Source of the DNA: Datura wrightii
Lineage: Eukaryota > Streptophyta > Magnoliopsida > Solanales > Solanaceae
Assembly (NCBI GenBank): GCA_035772735.1
Contig: JASDFA010000020.1
Span: 13,681,501 to 13,745,500, forward strand
Direction: 5' to 3'
DNA: 64,000 nt
A program made the translations under genes and the position numbers. Positions within the stretch are counted from its first letter, which is position 1, and each line of letters begins with the position of its first letter. Below the pieces are notes generated by a model. It was not told the DNA's origin, ran no database searches, and saw only the letters and a program-made list of their open reading frames with translations. This document shows, piece after piece, positions 31,609 to 44,022 of this stretch.

Positions 31609-33998
31609 TGTTATACCCCATAAATTTAAAATGAATAAATAGCCTAATGTCATGTTGGTTAAGGGATTTAGAAAGCAAAAAAAAAAAGAGAATAAAATGA
31701 ATAAAAAGTCGGTTTTCCTCCATTTTTATCAAGGAAATCATCAAAAAACAGGGGATATACATATGAAAGGAAAACCCACGACAATTATATATAATTTCCT
31801 TCCGATTACGCTACGAAACGCGGTCTAAACTCCATTCCGGCTTAGGTACAGAGGTATAAAGCTGCAGAGAGCAATCCTACGGAGTTGGTTTCGTGAAATT
31901 TGGCCGGCGAAACGTCGTGCTACCGAGGTAAAGTAAATAGAATTTCTTTAAATTAGTACCAATGTGTTCCTAGCGTTGCAGTGAGCATTTATCCCTTGTG
32001 GACTATCGAGAAATAACGAGTTTTCGACTGTTTTTCGAAAGGTTGAAGTTTGGGATGAATATATATCAAAAGTGATAATTTCTCCCGAATATTAATGTAT
32101 TTAGTTCTAATTGACATGTATATGAATGTAGTTGGGAGAAACAGCATAAGTACCGACGGAAATCACATCGGTCAGTCGGGTACTTAGAAACCAGGTATGT
32201 AAAGTTGTTCTTTCGGCAAGCCAAGAAGTACAGTCTAGAAAATAAATAGAATAAAGGCTATTAACAGACATCCAGCGTACAGGAACGATTTTAGTACAAT
32301 TTCCAGCAAGCATGCTAGTATATCAATACATATTACATTTGTTGAGATTATATCCAGTTAGAGATGGCATGTTCTATGTTATTGAGTTATACCCAGATAT
32401 AATCAGATAGACAGATAAAGGCCAGGTAGCAGTTAGCCCAGCAACCAGAAATAGTGTAAAACAGAATATAGCATCAGTTATTTAATACAGACTGGCCTTG
32501 AAATAAAAGAAGAGAATATGATTAGTATTTTTCATTTGAGCATGCTTGCTGTGTATGTGTTTTGTATGTTGAGACTTGTTGTGGCATGTGGGCACCCTTT
32601 AGAAGCCCCACGCCCTTGGGTTATAGCTGTGTCGATACCAGATTCAGATACCGCCACCAGCTGGGTGATGCCGTCCGACTAAAGGACGATGATGACCGAC
32701 CACCATGATAATACGGTCCAGACCACCCTGCTTGCAGGGGTAGTTCAGTTTACTCTGCGCAGAGCCAGCACACCCTGTTTACAGGGGCAGACCACTCTGT
32801 GTGCGCTTGTGGCTGGGGGCAGTTTATATACAGATTTTTATAAAATTACCCTGTGGCATGCTTGCACCCAGGGACAGTTTCAGTCACAGATACAACAGTA
32901 GATTACCCCGTGCGCACTTGTGCCCAGAGGCAGGAGTCTTCGGACTCAGACACAGTTTATTGTCAGAGGCCAAGGCCTGAGCTACGTACCCAAGGGGACC
33001 GGTAGGAGGAGCTCACAGTATCAGATGAGTGGAGTGATTTATTTTTGGTTGGTTTAGACCCGGGTAGGGGTATATAGATTGCTTGCTTGGTTGGCACCTT
33101 CCGGCTTATGGGGGTCGGTCAGGTATTGTGTGTACTATTATGTATATTGATATGTGCTATTAGATACTGATAGACAGTAGGACGACACGTCATCAGGTAC
33201 GCTCAGTTAGTTACAGAATGAACAAACTCTCCCTAGTTATCCTCAGCTAGATAGACTCAGCTGCTCTTGCTTATATGTCATGTTATTGTTGCTATTCATT
33301 TTAGTTGCGTATTTTAGTTTTCTTTACATGCTCAGTACCTGTGGTACTGATGCCCAGCGGGGTGCTGCATTTCTTGCCTGCAGGTACTCACGGACGAGGA
33401 GCCGATCCCTCGTAATTCCAGCCAGCTAGTGAGTCATCAGCTCCTGTCATCCGGAGTCTAATTTCCAGAGGTGTAGCTCCTTTTCTTTTGTTGTGCAGTA
33501 CGGGTAGGTCGGGGCCCTGTCCCTATCATTTATATTAATTTCATACAGTATTCGTAGAGGCTTGCAGTCTGTATATATTCCTTGTGGTTAGTTGAGCCGG
33601 TCGTGTGAGGCCGTGCAGTCTTCTGTAGCTGTTTAGTATTTCAGTTTATGTTGGCCGTGTGGGGACTTAGTTTGACAGTAGTGGTGACCTTGCCAGTCAC
33701 GTAGTCTTACAGTAGGTTTGTGTTGAGTTACAGATAACTAGACAGTATGGTGGCCTTGTCGGCTCGCATAGGCTCCCTTATATCGATATATTTCTGGTTA
33801 GCTGTTATTACAGGTACAGATGGCTACAGGCCAGTGGGCCGGAGGCTGTGTTTACAGCCGTTATATAGCCGGTTTGTTTCTTGAAATAGAGCCAAAGCCA
33901 GCCAAAGCACCAGATTTGCTCAAGCTGGACCATTTAGTAGTCTAGAGTCTAGCAGGCACCAGGTGCCCGTCATACCCCCCCCAAGGTGGGGTGTGAAA
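31609..33998 (+). repeat. 3' LTR of element B
   Basis: 2390 bp starting TGTTATACCCC and collinear with the 5' LTR. The terminal CA is altered: it reads GTGTGAAA before the AAGTT duplication. It has a shorter C run than the 5' copy. No genes. Confidence 0.92.
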
Positions 33999-34003
33999 AA
34001 GTT

Positions 34004-35099
34004 GAACCAACTCCCGAATATACAACTTGGCATAATCATCCGCCGAATTTGTGGTCTTGACCGATAGAAAGTGTGCAGCTTTGGTTAACCTGTCTACCAC
34101 CACCCAAATGGAACCATAGTGTCGACAAGTACGGGGTAAGCCTGTAATGAAATCCATATTAATATCTTCCCACTTCCAAGTGGGAATGTTAATATCTTGA
34201 AGTATGTCTCCCGTTCTTTGATGCTCGACTTTTACTTGCTGACAGTTTGAACATTTGGCTACGAACTCTGCAATATCCTTCTTCATACCATCCCACCAAT
34301 AGATTTCTCGCAAGTATCGATACATCTTCATGGATCCCAGATGGATAGAATATGTGGTACTATGTACTTCATGCAATATCTGAACCCTCAAATTATCGAA
34401 GTTCGAAACACATAGTCGACCCTAGTACGTAGCACACCATTTCCCCCTTGGGAGAAAACTTCCACCTTTTGACTCCGCACTGCTTCCTTCAGCTTCCTCA
34501 AAATCGTATCTTCATATTTCTTAGATTTAACATCAACCCCCAAGGACGATTCTGACCCACTCTGCACAACGACGCCGCCATCAGTAGAGTCAATCAATCT
34601 AACTCCCAATCATGCCAGCCAGTGGACATCCTTCACCAACTCCTTTTTTCCCTCCTCCATGTAGGACACACTCTCTATAGAGAGCCTACTAAGTGCATCC
34701 ACCACCACATTAGCCTTGCCTGGGTGGTAAAGAACACTCATATCGTAGTCCTTCAATAACCACCTCCTTTGCCGAAAATTGAGATCCTTCCGTGTGAACA
34801 CATATTGCAAGATCTTGTGATCCATGAATACATCCACGTAGACCCCATACAAGTAATGACTCCATATCTTCAATGCAAACACCACCGCAGCCAAGTCGAG
34901 ATCATTGGTCGGGTAATTCTTTTCGTGAACTTTCAACTATCGAGATGCATATGCTATTACCTTCCCATGCTGCATCAACACACCTCCCAGTATGACTCTC
35001 GAAGAATCACAATATACAACAAATCCATCTGTACCCTAGGGTAAAGTCAACACTAGTGCTGAAGTTAGTCGGGTCTTCAATTCCTGGAAGCTTTCCTCA
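34004..35099 (-). pseudogene. RNase H and integrase N-terminal half of element C
   Basis: Minus-strand coding sequence from EESFQEL (35099) through the RNase H domain ([44 protein letters not shown]) into integrase with an H.H / CSNCQ zinc-binding region, INMDFITGLPRT and RELVQL at the B junction. Stops occur near 34924, 34610 and 34388, with a small deletion near 34750. Upstream RT is absent, replaced at 35100 by LTR sequence. Confidence 0.85.
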
Positions 35100-35693
35100 C
35101 AAATTGGGGAAGAACACCTTGAATCGCCTTCTAGACTCCTCCCTATAGTCTTGTATACATGAATGAGGCTTAAAATGGACTAATCCCCCTTAAAAGACCC
35201 TATTCACACCTTAAAATGACATAGTTTAAGCCTTAGGAGTTCAGAAATTACGAGAACACCCTTACTAAAAATGCAGGAAATTCCTAGTCACCAGTCCCCA
35301 CGAGGGACCTCATGAGTCATTGCAAAGGGGCACGACTCGTGGCCTAATTCTGTCATGCTCACTGCCCAACTCACTCAGGGGACCCACGACTGGTGGTGAC
35401 TGACCACGACTCGTGGTCACCACCCGCGACCCCCACTGCACAAAAATCCTGACCAACCATACACCCCATCCAATGGGTGACCTCATGAGTCGTGAGGTAT
35501 GGCCATGACTCGTGGTCAAGCCCGTGGCCTCCTCCACCTGAGCCTGCCATCCTTGTTGACCATGAGTCATTTTACAACTCGTGGTCACTCCCCACGACCT
35601 ACCTCATGGGTCGTACTGTGACCTGGTGAAAATTTTTAGTTTTTCTCCTTTTTGACTCTTGAGTCTGATCCTTGGGTTCTCGGGGTATAACAG
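35100..35693 (-). repeat. Truncated 5' LTR of element C
   Basis: It corresponds to 22193-22794 of the 3' LTR and ends in GGGGTATAACA at the GCCAG duplication. It includes another copy of the ACGACTCGT array (35280-35610). The deletion endpoint fuses RNase H directly to the LTR. Confidence 0.87.
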
Positions 35694-36966
35694 CCAGTCG
35701 TGAAGACTGGGAAGAGGAATTCTGAAATGATCCAGTGAAGGCAACAACAGATGTACGAGTTGTCAGGTGTTGGGATGACTCGTCAGGAGGACTTTGGTAG
35801 GAATCGTCAAGTGCACTAAACTTTTTGATAGTCAAGACCATGATAGGCCTAACGACTCGTGCCCTGACATGATGAGTCATTAGGTGACCCGTTACCACAA
35901 CTGAGCCTACTGCCGAGGACGACTGATTTCCACCGATCACGACTCATTAGGAGACCTAACGAGTAGTTACTTGGCCTGTTACCTCTGCTGACCTGGAATC
36001 CAAGTTTAGTTAGGATAAGATTTGTTTGGAACTATAAATATAATTTTCAGGTTTATTTTTCATACGCAGTTGTTATTTTTATCAACTTTCATATGAATTC
36101 TAGTGTTGTTAATGTTTTTTCTTGTTTCGGCTTGGGAATTAATCAATATTGGAGTTTGTTCATTGGTTTTGGAGTTATATTCAATTCACTTGGTTTTCTT
36201 CTACAAATTTTTGTAAGTTACAATTATGATTTATTTTATACTCTATGATTGTGATATTTCAATTATGAGTAGCTAAACCCATAACTAGGGTTAAGGGAAC
36301 CATGATGAATTAATACACATAGGTAATACACTTAGTGATTCTTGAACGGGGTTTAATGCATGTATTGTTTTTTCCTTCATTTTAATTATTTCTTAACGGT
36401 TGCAAATGTTGGAACTTGCCTTATTCTTACTTACCGGATCAAGGGGGTAGTGAATAGGTAAGGGGATTAACAATGGAGATTTGAGGCTATCAACCCTCAT
36501 CTAATAGCTTGAACTTGTCCAGGGATAGCTAATTCGATATTAACGGTAAGGCTTAATTAAGTATACACCCGTATATGGACCAAGTTGTGTGGTGATAATC
36601 ATCTAGATAGGGGACCAACTATTTAGGTGAACCTAACTTACCGATATTGCATGTTAAACACCAGAATAAATTACCAGTGTAAAATCTTTGTAGTAATGAA
36701 GTCCTGGGGAACACAATCCTAGTCAATTTGTTGATTGAGTACAAACCAAAATTGATTTAACCATCTAGTAGTCTTTACTCTAGTTTATTATTTTATTTCT
36801 TTTCTCCCTTAGGAAATAAGTCAGCCGATAGTAATAGCTATTCAAATTAACTCAAGTCCTTTCCATATTCCTCATGGGATTGACCCCAACCTTTGTTGGG
36901 TTCTATATTTGACATCGACCACTTTATATCTCAATTGCGAGGTGTAATTTGGGCGACATCAAATTT

Positions 36967-36984
36967 TGGCGCCGTTGCCGGGGA
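36967..36984 (+). promoter_or_regulatory. Primer binding site of element D (tRNA-Asp)
   Basis: TGGCGCCGTTGCCGGGGA follows the LTR end by five bases. This is the characteristic Athila/Tat-clade primer site, complementary to tRNA-Asp, and it helps place D in the Athila lineage. Confidence 0.9.
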
Positions 36985-37086
36985 ATACGGCTAAGTCTTT
37001 TGTTAATTGTGTTTTCTTTACTGTTCGTTCTTATTTCCTTTTTATTTTTATTTTGTTGTTTTTTTTAATAGGTCTTAGGTTCGTGC

Positions 37087-38370
37087 ATGCCTAGTACTAG
37101 AAGCCAAGGAAAATCCCTCGTTCAAATCGATCACGAACTTGAGCAATCACTGAGAAATCTAAGAAGCATGACCAACATACGAGAACAAGAAACAGTGGAC
37201 CAAGATACAGAGAGAATTTTGGCTGAGGAACAAACTTGGGCTTGAGATCATGAGTTAGCTAGGGTTGGTGAAGAGTAACGCCTAGCTGCCAAAGAAGAGC
37301 GACCTAGAAGGAACAGGGGTCCAGAACAACAGAGATATCGGTATTTCGATGAGGATGATGATGCCGATATTGATGAAGTCGGTGACACTAGAGCTATTCT
37401 CCCTCCCCCTTTGCCTACTGGGGCAAATTCTGATATTACCAGTGTTATGATCCAACTACTCAACATGAAGGGAATATTTGCGGGTCATGCAACTGATGAT
37501 GCAAATACTCACTTGACAAATTTCATGGGTATCTGCAAGGCATATAAACAACCGGGAGTGAGTCAGGATGTGATTCGGTGGAGGTTATTTTCTTTTTCAT
37601 TAGGGAGTTATGCAACGCTCTGGTTGGTATAACTACCCAATGATTCTATCAACATATGGAGGGAGTTGAAGAGAGCTTTTCTTGAAAGATTTTTCCCACG
37701 TTCTAGAGCCTTGCAGTTGAAAGATGAGATATGTAACTTCAGGCAGTTAAATTTTGACCTTGCTAGAAATCTTCTACAGATCTTTAAATGCTAACACCAA
37801 GGCGGTGGCTGATACCATGTCTGGCGGATCATCCATGAGTCACACTTATGCCGAGGCTACCAAGATACTTGACAGAATCACCAAAACCAACTGCGCAGGG
37901 CACACAAGAGAGTCGAAAAATTTGGCTGGTTCTTATGTTGTAGGTATGTCTACAAAATAGAGAAGAAAGGACGAAGAATGAGATCAAGACATTGTTGAGA
38001 TAAAGACCACAATGGGGCTTCTTGCTAAGAATTTGATAGGTTCCGGAGCTGAAAAAGTGAATGTTGTGGTTTCTCAGGCAAGGCCCCAAGGAATGATGGA
38101 GGCGAATTTGAATCTAAAGAGGAAGCTAATTATCTAAATGGTCAAGGGGCGAGTTTCTGGAACAACACCCAAGGTTCTAACTAAGACTCTTGTCGTCAAG
38201 GTTAGGGGAGCCAAGGTCAGAACTATTATAGGGATAACAATTACAATCGAGGCCAGTACAGAAACAATGGAGACTGGAAGAAGCGTGAGGAGTACAAGAA
38301 TGATAAAAGCGGTCTGTATGTTCCTTCAAGGAACCGTGAGCCAGAGTCTAGTGGTTCAAGGGTTGAAGAC
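37087..38370 (+). pseudogene. gag of element D
   Basis: It starts MPSTRSQGKSLVQIDHELEQ at 37087. In-frame stops follow at about 37243, 37276 and 37630. The conserved Athila Gag segment is IFAGHATDDANTHLTNFMGI, then SLGSYATLWL and ERFFPRSRALQLKDEI. A frame change follows near 37760 and a further stop near 38180. No zinc knuckle was recognised. The product continued into protease and RT in the ancestral element. Confidence 0.82.
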
Positions 38371-41300
38371 ATGTTGTCTAAGGTACTTAAGCAGATGGAG
38401 GCAATATATGGCCATTTCAAGGAGCTCTGCACTGATATTTCTGGTATGAATCAAAAGGTGGAATCACATGCCGTGGCCATTAAGAAAATTGAGCAGCAGC
38501 TTATTCAGATGTCTGTTGCAATGAAACAGAGGCAGAAAGGTATACTTCCCATCAACACAGTACAAAATCTGAAAAATGACAGTCATTGTATAGCGGTCAC
38601 TACTAAGAGTGGGAAGGTGACAGTTGATCCTCTGAGGTCGGTTGTGACTGATGTGACAAAAGAGCCTGTAGTGATTGATGATGATAGGATAGCAGATTCT
38701 GAGGATCCAATTTTGGTTGATGATTCAGTGGTGAAGACTTCTCCGAGTAATGCAAAGGAGCATGGATCTGGCAATGAGAAGGAGAAGGAGGCACAAGAAA
38801 AGTTCACACCGACCCCTAGACCCCCTCCCCCTTTTCCGCAGCGGTTGAAGAAAAAGGTTGAGTATGGGAAGTATCACAAGTTCATTTCCATGTTGAAACA
38901 ATTGTCTGTGAACATCCCATTAGTTGAGGCACTTGAGCAGATGGCCGGCTATGCTAAATTCATGAAGGACCTTGTCACTAGGAAGAGAATTGTAAGTTTT
39001 GAACCTGCAGATAATTTGCACCACTGTAGTGCAATAGTGTCCCATTCCCTTGTTCAGAAGAAGGAAGACCCTGGAGCATTCACCATACCATGCACTATTG
39101 GAGCCTTTAACTTTGCTAAGATGCTATATGATCTAGGAGCTAGTATTAACTTGATGCCGCTAGCAGTGTTCAGACAGTTGGACTTGGGATACTCCAAATT
39201 GACTACAATGCGGCTCTTGATGGCAGATTGTACGTTGAAGAATCCGGTGGGAATTCTATATGCTGTTCTAGTGAAGGTGGAGTCCTTTATATTTTCGGTC
39301 GATTTTGTCATCCTGGACTGTGAAGTTGATTTTGAGGTCCCCATTATTGTTGGGCGACCATTACTCGCCACCAGACGTGCTTTTATAGATATGGAGATTG
39401 GACAACTCAAATCTCGATTGAAAAATGAGGAAGTGACATTCAATGTATGCAGATCCATGAAACAACCAAATGATATGAGGGTGGTCTCAGTAATTGATGT
39501 TGTGGAACCTGAGTTCCCAATTATGCCCATTGAGGAGTTTTTGATTCTTGATGACTTAGCAGCAGTTTTGATGGATGTTGGTGCTGAGGAGATCCATGGG
39601 GGTGAGGAGATTGTTAATGCACTTGTTGGCATGGGGTCATATACTTATGCTCCAAAGAAGATTGATCTTGACCTGAAGAATCAGGTGACTCCACCAGCCA
39701 AGCCATCTATTGAGGAGCCTTCAATATTGGAGCTCAAAGCACTCCCGTCTCACTTACAGTACGTATTTTTGGGAGCCGGTAACACCTTACCAGTCAATGT
39801 TGCAGCTGACTTGGAGGAATGGCAAGTGGAGGCTTTGGTCTCCATTTTGAAGATATATAAAAAATCCATCGGGTGGACCATTGCACATATTATTGGAATC
39901 CCAGTTGATATTTGCACTCACAGGATTCAGCTAGAGCCATATTGTATTCCAAGCATTGAGCGTCAGCGTAGGTTGAATCCACCTATGCAAGAGGTGGTCA
40001 AGAAGGAGATCATCAAGTGGTTGGATGCGGGTGTGGTTTATCCTATTGCAAACAGCAAATGGGTGAGCCCAATCCAATGTGTACCAAAAAAGGAAGGAAT
40101 CACGGTGGTCCCAAATGCTAATAATGAGCTCATTTCTCTAAGACCAATCACCGGTTGGAGAGTATGCATGGACTACATGAAGTTGAAATATTGGACGCAG
40201 AAAGATCACTTTCCTATGCCATTCATGGACCATATGTTAGACCGATTTGCAGGCAGATGATGGTATTGTTTCCTTGATGGTTATTCGGGGTACAATCAGA
40301 TTTCTATAGCCCCTGAAGACTAAGAGAAGACCACGTTCACTTGTCCATATGGTACATTTGCTCTTAAGAGGATGCCTTTTGGGTTATGCAATGCGCTCAC
40401 CACTTTTCAGCATTGCATGATGTCCATATTTTCTTATATGGTGGAGGACATCATTGAAGTCTTTATGGATGACTTTTCGGTGGTGGGTAATTCATTCGAA
40501 GATTGTTTGGATCATTTGGGCAAGGTGTTGCAGAGATGCGAAAAGACCAACTTGGTGCTTAATTGGGAAAATGTCATTTCATGGTCAAAGAAGGTATAGT
40601 GCTAGGCCACAAGATTTTTGGTAAGGGTATTGAGGTGGATCGGGCCAAGATCGAGGTAATTGCTAGTCTACCACCTCCAATTTCTGTGAAAGGTGTTCGA
40701 AGCTTTTTGGGTCGTGTAGGGTTTTACAGAAGATTCATCAAGGACTTCTCCAAAATTTCACATCCATTGTGTAAACTTCTTGAGAAGGAGGTGAAGTTTG
40801 TTTTTAATGAGGCATGCCTAAAAAAGAGATTGACCACTGCCCTAATAATAGTAGCACCAGACAGGTCTTTACCATTCAAGATTATGTGTGATGCTAGCGG
40901 AGAGGCCCTAAGAGTTGTGTTGGGTCAGAGGTGTGAAAAGATTTTCCATCCTATTTATTACGCTAACAAGGCTCTTAATGCAGCTCAGAAAAATTACACA
41001 GTGACCGAACAAGAGTTGTTGGCTATAGTTTTTGCATTTGAGATGTTTCGAGCATACTTGCTTGGAACTAAGGTGATAGACCATACAGACCATGCTGCTT
41101 TGAGATATCTTATGGCAAAGAAGGATGCCAAGCCACGGTTGATTCGATGGGTTCTGCTGCTATAAGAGTTCGAGTTCGAGGTAAAAGACTAAAAAGGGAC
41201 TGAAAACCAGGTGGCGGATCACTTATCAGATTGGAACCTGATGCAGCACTTTGGGATAATCATGACATAGATGATGCATTCCCAGACGAGCAGGTTTTAA

Positions 41301-42570
41301 CGGCCTCACAAGATCTCATCCCATGGTTTGTAGACTTTTCTAATTATCTGGTGAGTGATGTTGTACCGGAGCACTTATCTTTTCACCAGAGGAAGAAATT
41401 CATGTCTGACGTGTGAAAGTTTTTCTGGGATGAGCCCTACTTATTTCGCATATGTGCTTATGGGGTCATTTGGAGATTTATCCCTGAGGTAGAGATGTTG
41501 AGTATACTGGAGGCCTGCCATTCATCCCCTATTGGGGGTCACCATAATGGGATTTGCACAGCCCACAAGATTCTGCAATGCGGGTATTATTGGCCAACCA
41601 TTCACCAAGATGCTCATGATTTTGCAAAGGCGTGTGATGCATGCCAAAGGCAAGGAGGTATATCACGGAGGCATGAGCTTCCTCTTACTCCCATTTTGAT
41701 CATTGAGTTATTTGATGTATGGGCCATTGATTTCATGGGCCCATTTGTGAGCTCAAATGGGATGAAGTACATACTTGTTGCTGTTGACTATGTTTCGAAA
41801 TGGATGGATGCAGTTGCGCTTCCGAATAATGAAGGGAAGAGTGTCACAACATTCTTGAAGTGGAATATATTTGCTAGATTCGGGACTCCCAGAGCCATTA
41901 TTAGTGATGGGGGTTCACACTTCTATAACTGGTTGTTTTGTTCTTTACTGGAAAAATATGGGGTAAAACACAGGGTGGCAACACCCTACCATCCGCAGTC
42001 TAGTAGGCAGGTTGAAGTCACAAACAAGGAGATAAAGACCATCTTGGCGAAGACTGTGAATGATAACTGGACAGATTGGTCAAGAAAGCTAGATGATGCT
42101 TTATGGGCTTATCAAACCGCATTCAAGACTCCTATAAGTATGTCGCCGTATCAGCTTGTTTATTGAAAAGCATGTCATCTTCCGGTTGAACTTGAGCACA
42201 AAGCTATGTGGGTGCTCAAGAAGCTGAATTTGGATTGGAATGAAGCTGCGAACTTGAGGCTTGATCAGTTGAATGAGTTAGATGAATTTCGTTTGAAAGC
42301 CTATGAGAGTTTTGAAATTTATAAACTAAGAATGAAAATTCAGCATGACTGAAAAATCGAAAAGAGAGAGTTCAACCCTGGAGATATGGTGTTACTATTC
42401 AATTCTAGGCTTCGCTTGTTTCCTGGTAAGTTGAATCCAAATGGTTGGGGCCTTTTCGAGTGGTTCAAGTATTCTCCCATGGGGCAATTGAACTGGAAAA
42501 TCATGAAGGAAAGCGGGTGAAAGTATATCTGGGGAGAAGCGAAGAAATAAAGCTAGTGGATCTCTAGGCT
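38371..42570 (+). pseudogene. pol of element D: protease, RT, RNase H, integrase
   Basis: The long open part 38371-40260 holds the protease (MLYDLGASINLMP near 39125; DLG in place of DTG is usual in Athila) and the start of RT (WVSPIQCVPKK; WRVCMDY). TGA at 40258 and TAA at 40321 interrupt RT; its catalytic box is FMDD near 40465. A frameshift near 40590 leads into RNase H ([13 protein letters not shown]), then stops at 41163 and 41416. Integrase (41495-42166) has a H..H/C..C region, the three catalytic acidic positions in WAIDFMG, ISDGG and TNKEIK, and a C-terminal tail readable to about 42570 with three stops. Confidence 0.88.
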
Positions 42571-42601
42571 TTGGGGGACGTATGAGTAACCCAGGGACTT
42601 G

Positions 42602-42734
42602 CATCGTGCCACGATGTTAAATCAGGCGCGGCATGGGAGGCAACCCATGGAGGTGTTTTGGTGAAGTCTGTTTAGTCAAAATACCCGCATCGTGTCGCGA
42701 CGTTAAATCAAGTGCTTCTTGGGAGGCAACCCAA
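42602..42734 (+). other. Duplicated hairpin module downstream of D pol
   Basis: Two copies of a module (42602-42649 and 42688-42734) share the order: hairpin, TTAAATCA, spacer, second hairpin with loop AGGCAA. The first copy has CATCGTG-C-CACGATG and then CATGGG-AGGCAA-CCCATG; the second has a weaker CGT...ACG hairpin and then TTGGG-AGGCAA-CCCAA. The last stem changes on both sides between copies while the loop is constant, which supports a conserved RNA structure. Confidence 0.6.
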
Positions 42735-44022
42735 TTTGTAATTGTAAGAAAAATATAGTATTTATGTGTGTTGATGTGTACAGGTGATTAAGATGGGAAA
42801 TTTGAAGTTAAAATCAAAAATTTGAACTTGAGTGGCTGGTGCCAAAAAGCACAGAATGAGTCTTCATCAGACCAAATGACTCGTTAACTGGATCATCGTC
42901 ACTGGTGCATAAAACAGTGAAGACAATGGTTGACCAAACGAGTAGTTGCCTATGACAATGAATCATGGGGTCTTCCATCAAGTCTACTGGATTAAAGGTG
43001 GAAATAAACTAACAAAGGTGATAATGACTCACTTAATGAATTATTGGGCGTCCAGACGATTCATTAAGTGGCCCGTTAGGAAGCTACCACAGTTCAAGGC
43101 CTATGACTCGTTGGGTTACACCATGAGTCGTTAGGTCCCAGGTAAGTTCTTAAGCTTAAGCCACTGCACGAAGGGTCAAACGAGTCATTTAACGACATAA
43201 TGCATTGTTACGTGGGTCGTCATATGTTTTTAATTAACTTTCACCCAACCCAACCCACACACAAATTAGGGTAAATCGTTGTTTTGAACATATAAAATCA
43301 CTCGAATTTTTTCCCTCCAAACTCTCACATGAGTTTAAACCCAAAAACAATTTAACTTCAAAACTACCAGATTCTTAACCATTCCAAGATCAACTGCTCA
43401 CTATCAAAGCATTCACACACACACACGATCGTACTCAACTGCTCAAAGTACACATCCAATTGCAATTTCAAATGCAAATCTCTCTTCTGCTCAATTAGAA
43501 ATCATTATGAGTATTTTATGCTCTTCTCCATCTGTGTTCCTGTGTAATGATTGTAAATTCAAATAAATACTTTGAGTTTTTACGAAACCCTAGTGGCATG
43601 ACAATGAATAAGCATTTGAATACGGAACCCCTAATGAATACGATTATCTGTGCTTGTGGGAACTTTAATTTCATTGATATGGAACATGGGTAATGGTATT
43701 TTTCATAAAACTCTTGAGCACGAGCCATTTAATAAGTCATGTTATCATCTCACCACTCATTATATAACTCATCCTAAGTGGAAATTGGTCCAGGGACCAG
43801 TGTACCTAATGAGTCGCCGCCTCTAGTAATGACTCATTGTGACCAGTCTTTAAGTCCACTGGCCCAACAAGAAAGGAACACATCCTGAGACAACGCCTGA
43901 CATCATGAGTCGTGGCCAGTGGCAACGACTCGTCAAGTCACTCGTCCTGTCTGCAGAGACATAGTTAAGAGTTGATTAAGTTTCATCTCATCTTGTATAC
44001 CAACTGATATCCCACAGGTATA
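42735..44022 (+). other. Noncoding interval between pol and extra ORF of D
   Basis: No gene is seen in about 1.3 kb. Copies of the ACGACTCGT-like motif appear at 42860-43200 and 43700-43960. The end (CCAACTGATATCCCACAG, then GTATAATGG) could serve as a 3' splice site just before the extra ORF, which would fit expression from a spliced RNA. That is speculative. Confidence 0.5.

Larger units (their letters stand above)
23944..33998 (+). mobile_element. Tekay-like Ty3/Gypsy element B, structurally complete
   Basis: A plus-strand element with two LTRs (23944-26341 and 31609-33998), a tRNA-Met primer site, gag-pol, a polypurine tract and a 5-bp target duplication AAGTT (23939-23943 and 33999-34003). 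It is the innermost element of its branch and so among the youngest insertions. The LTRs differ by about 15 positions in the first 430 bases by eye. All coding regions contain stops, so it is not autonomous. Element H belongs to the same family. Confidence 0.93.
20682..35693 (-). mobile_element. Tekay-like element C, internally deleted, split by B
   Basis: A minus-strand Ty3/Gypsy element with a perfect 5-bp target duplication GCCAG (20677-20681 and 35694-35698) in the LTR of D. Its 3' LTR (20682-22794) is full length. Integrase and RNase H are present (23020-23943 and 34004-35099). RT, protease, gag, primer site and about 1.5 kb of the 5' LTR are missing: coding sequence at 35099 jumps directly into the LTR at a point equivalent to 22193. 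Excluding B, the element keeps about 5 kb. Confidence 0.87.
20380..36961 (+). repeat. 5' LTR of element D, split by element C
   Basis: Two pieces, 20380-20681 and 35699-36961, are collinear with the 3' LTR (47788-47836 plus 58071-59618). Together they make about 1.57 kb, ending in GGGCGACATCA. The break carries the duplication GCCAG. Variants of the ACGACTCGT motif occur at 20540-20690 and 35720-35960. Confidence 0.85.
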
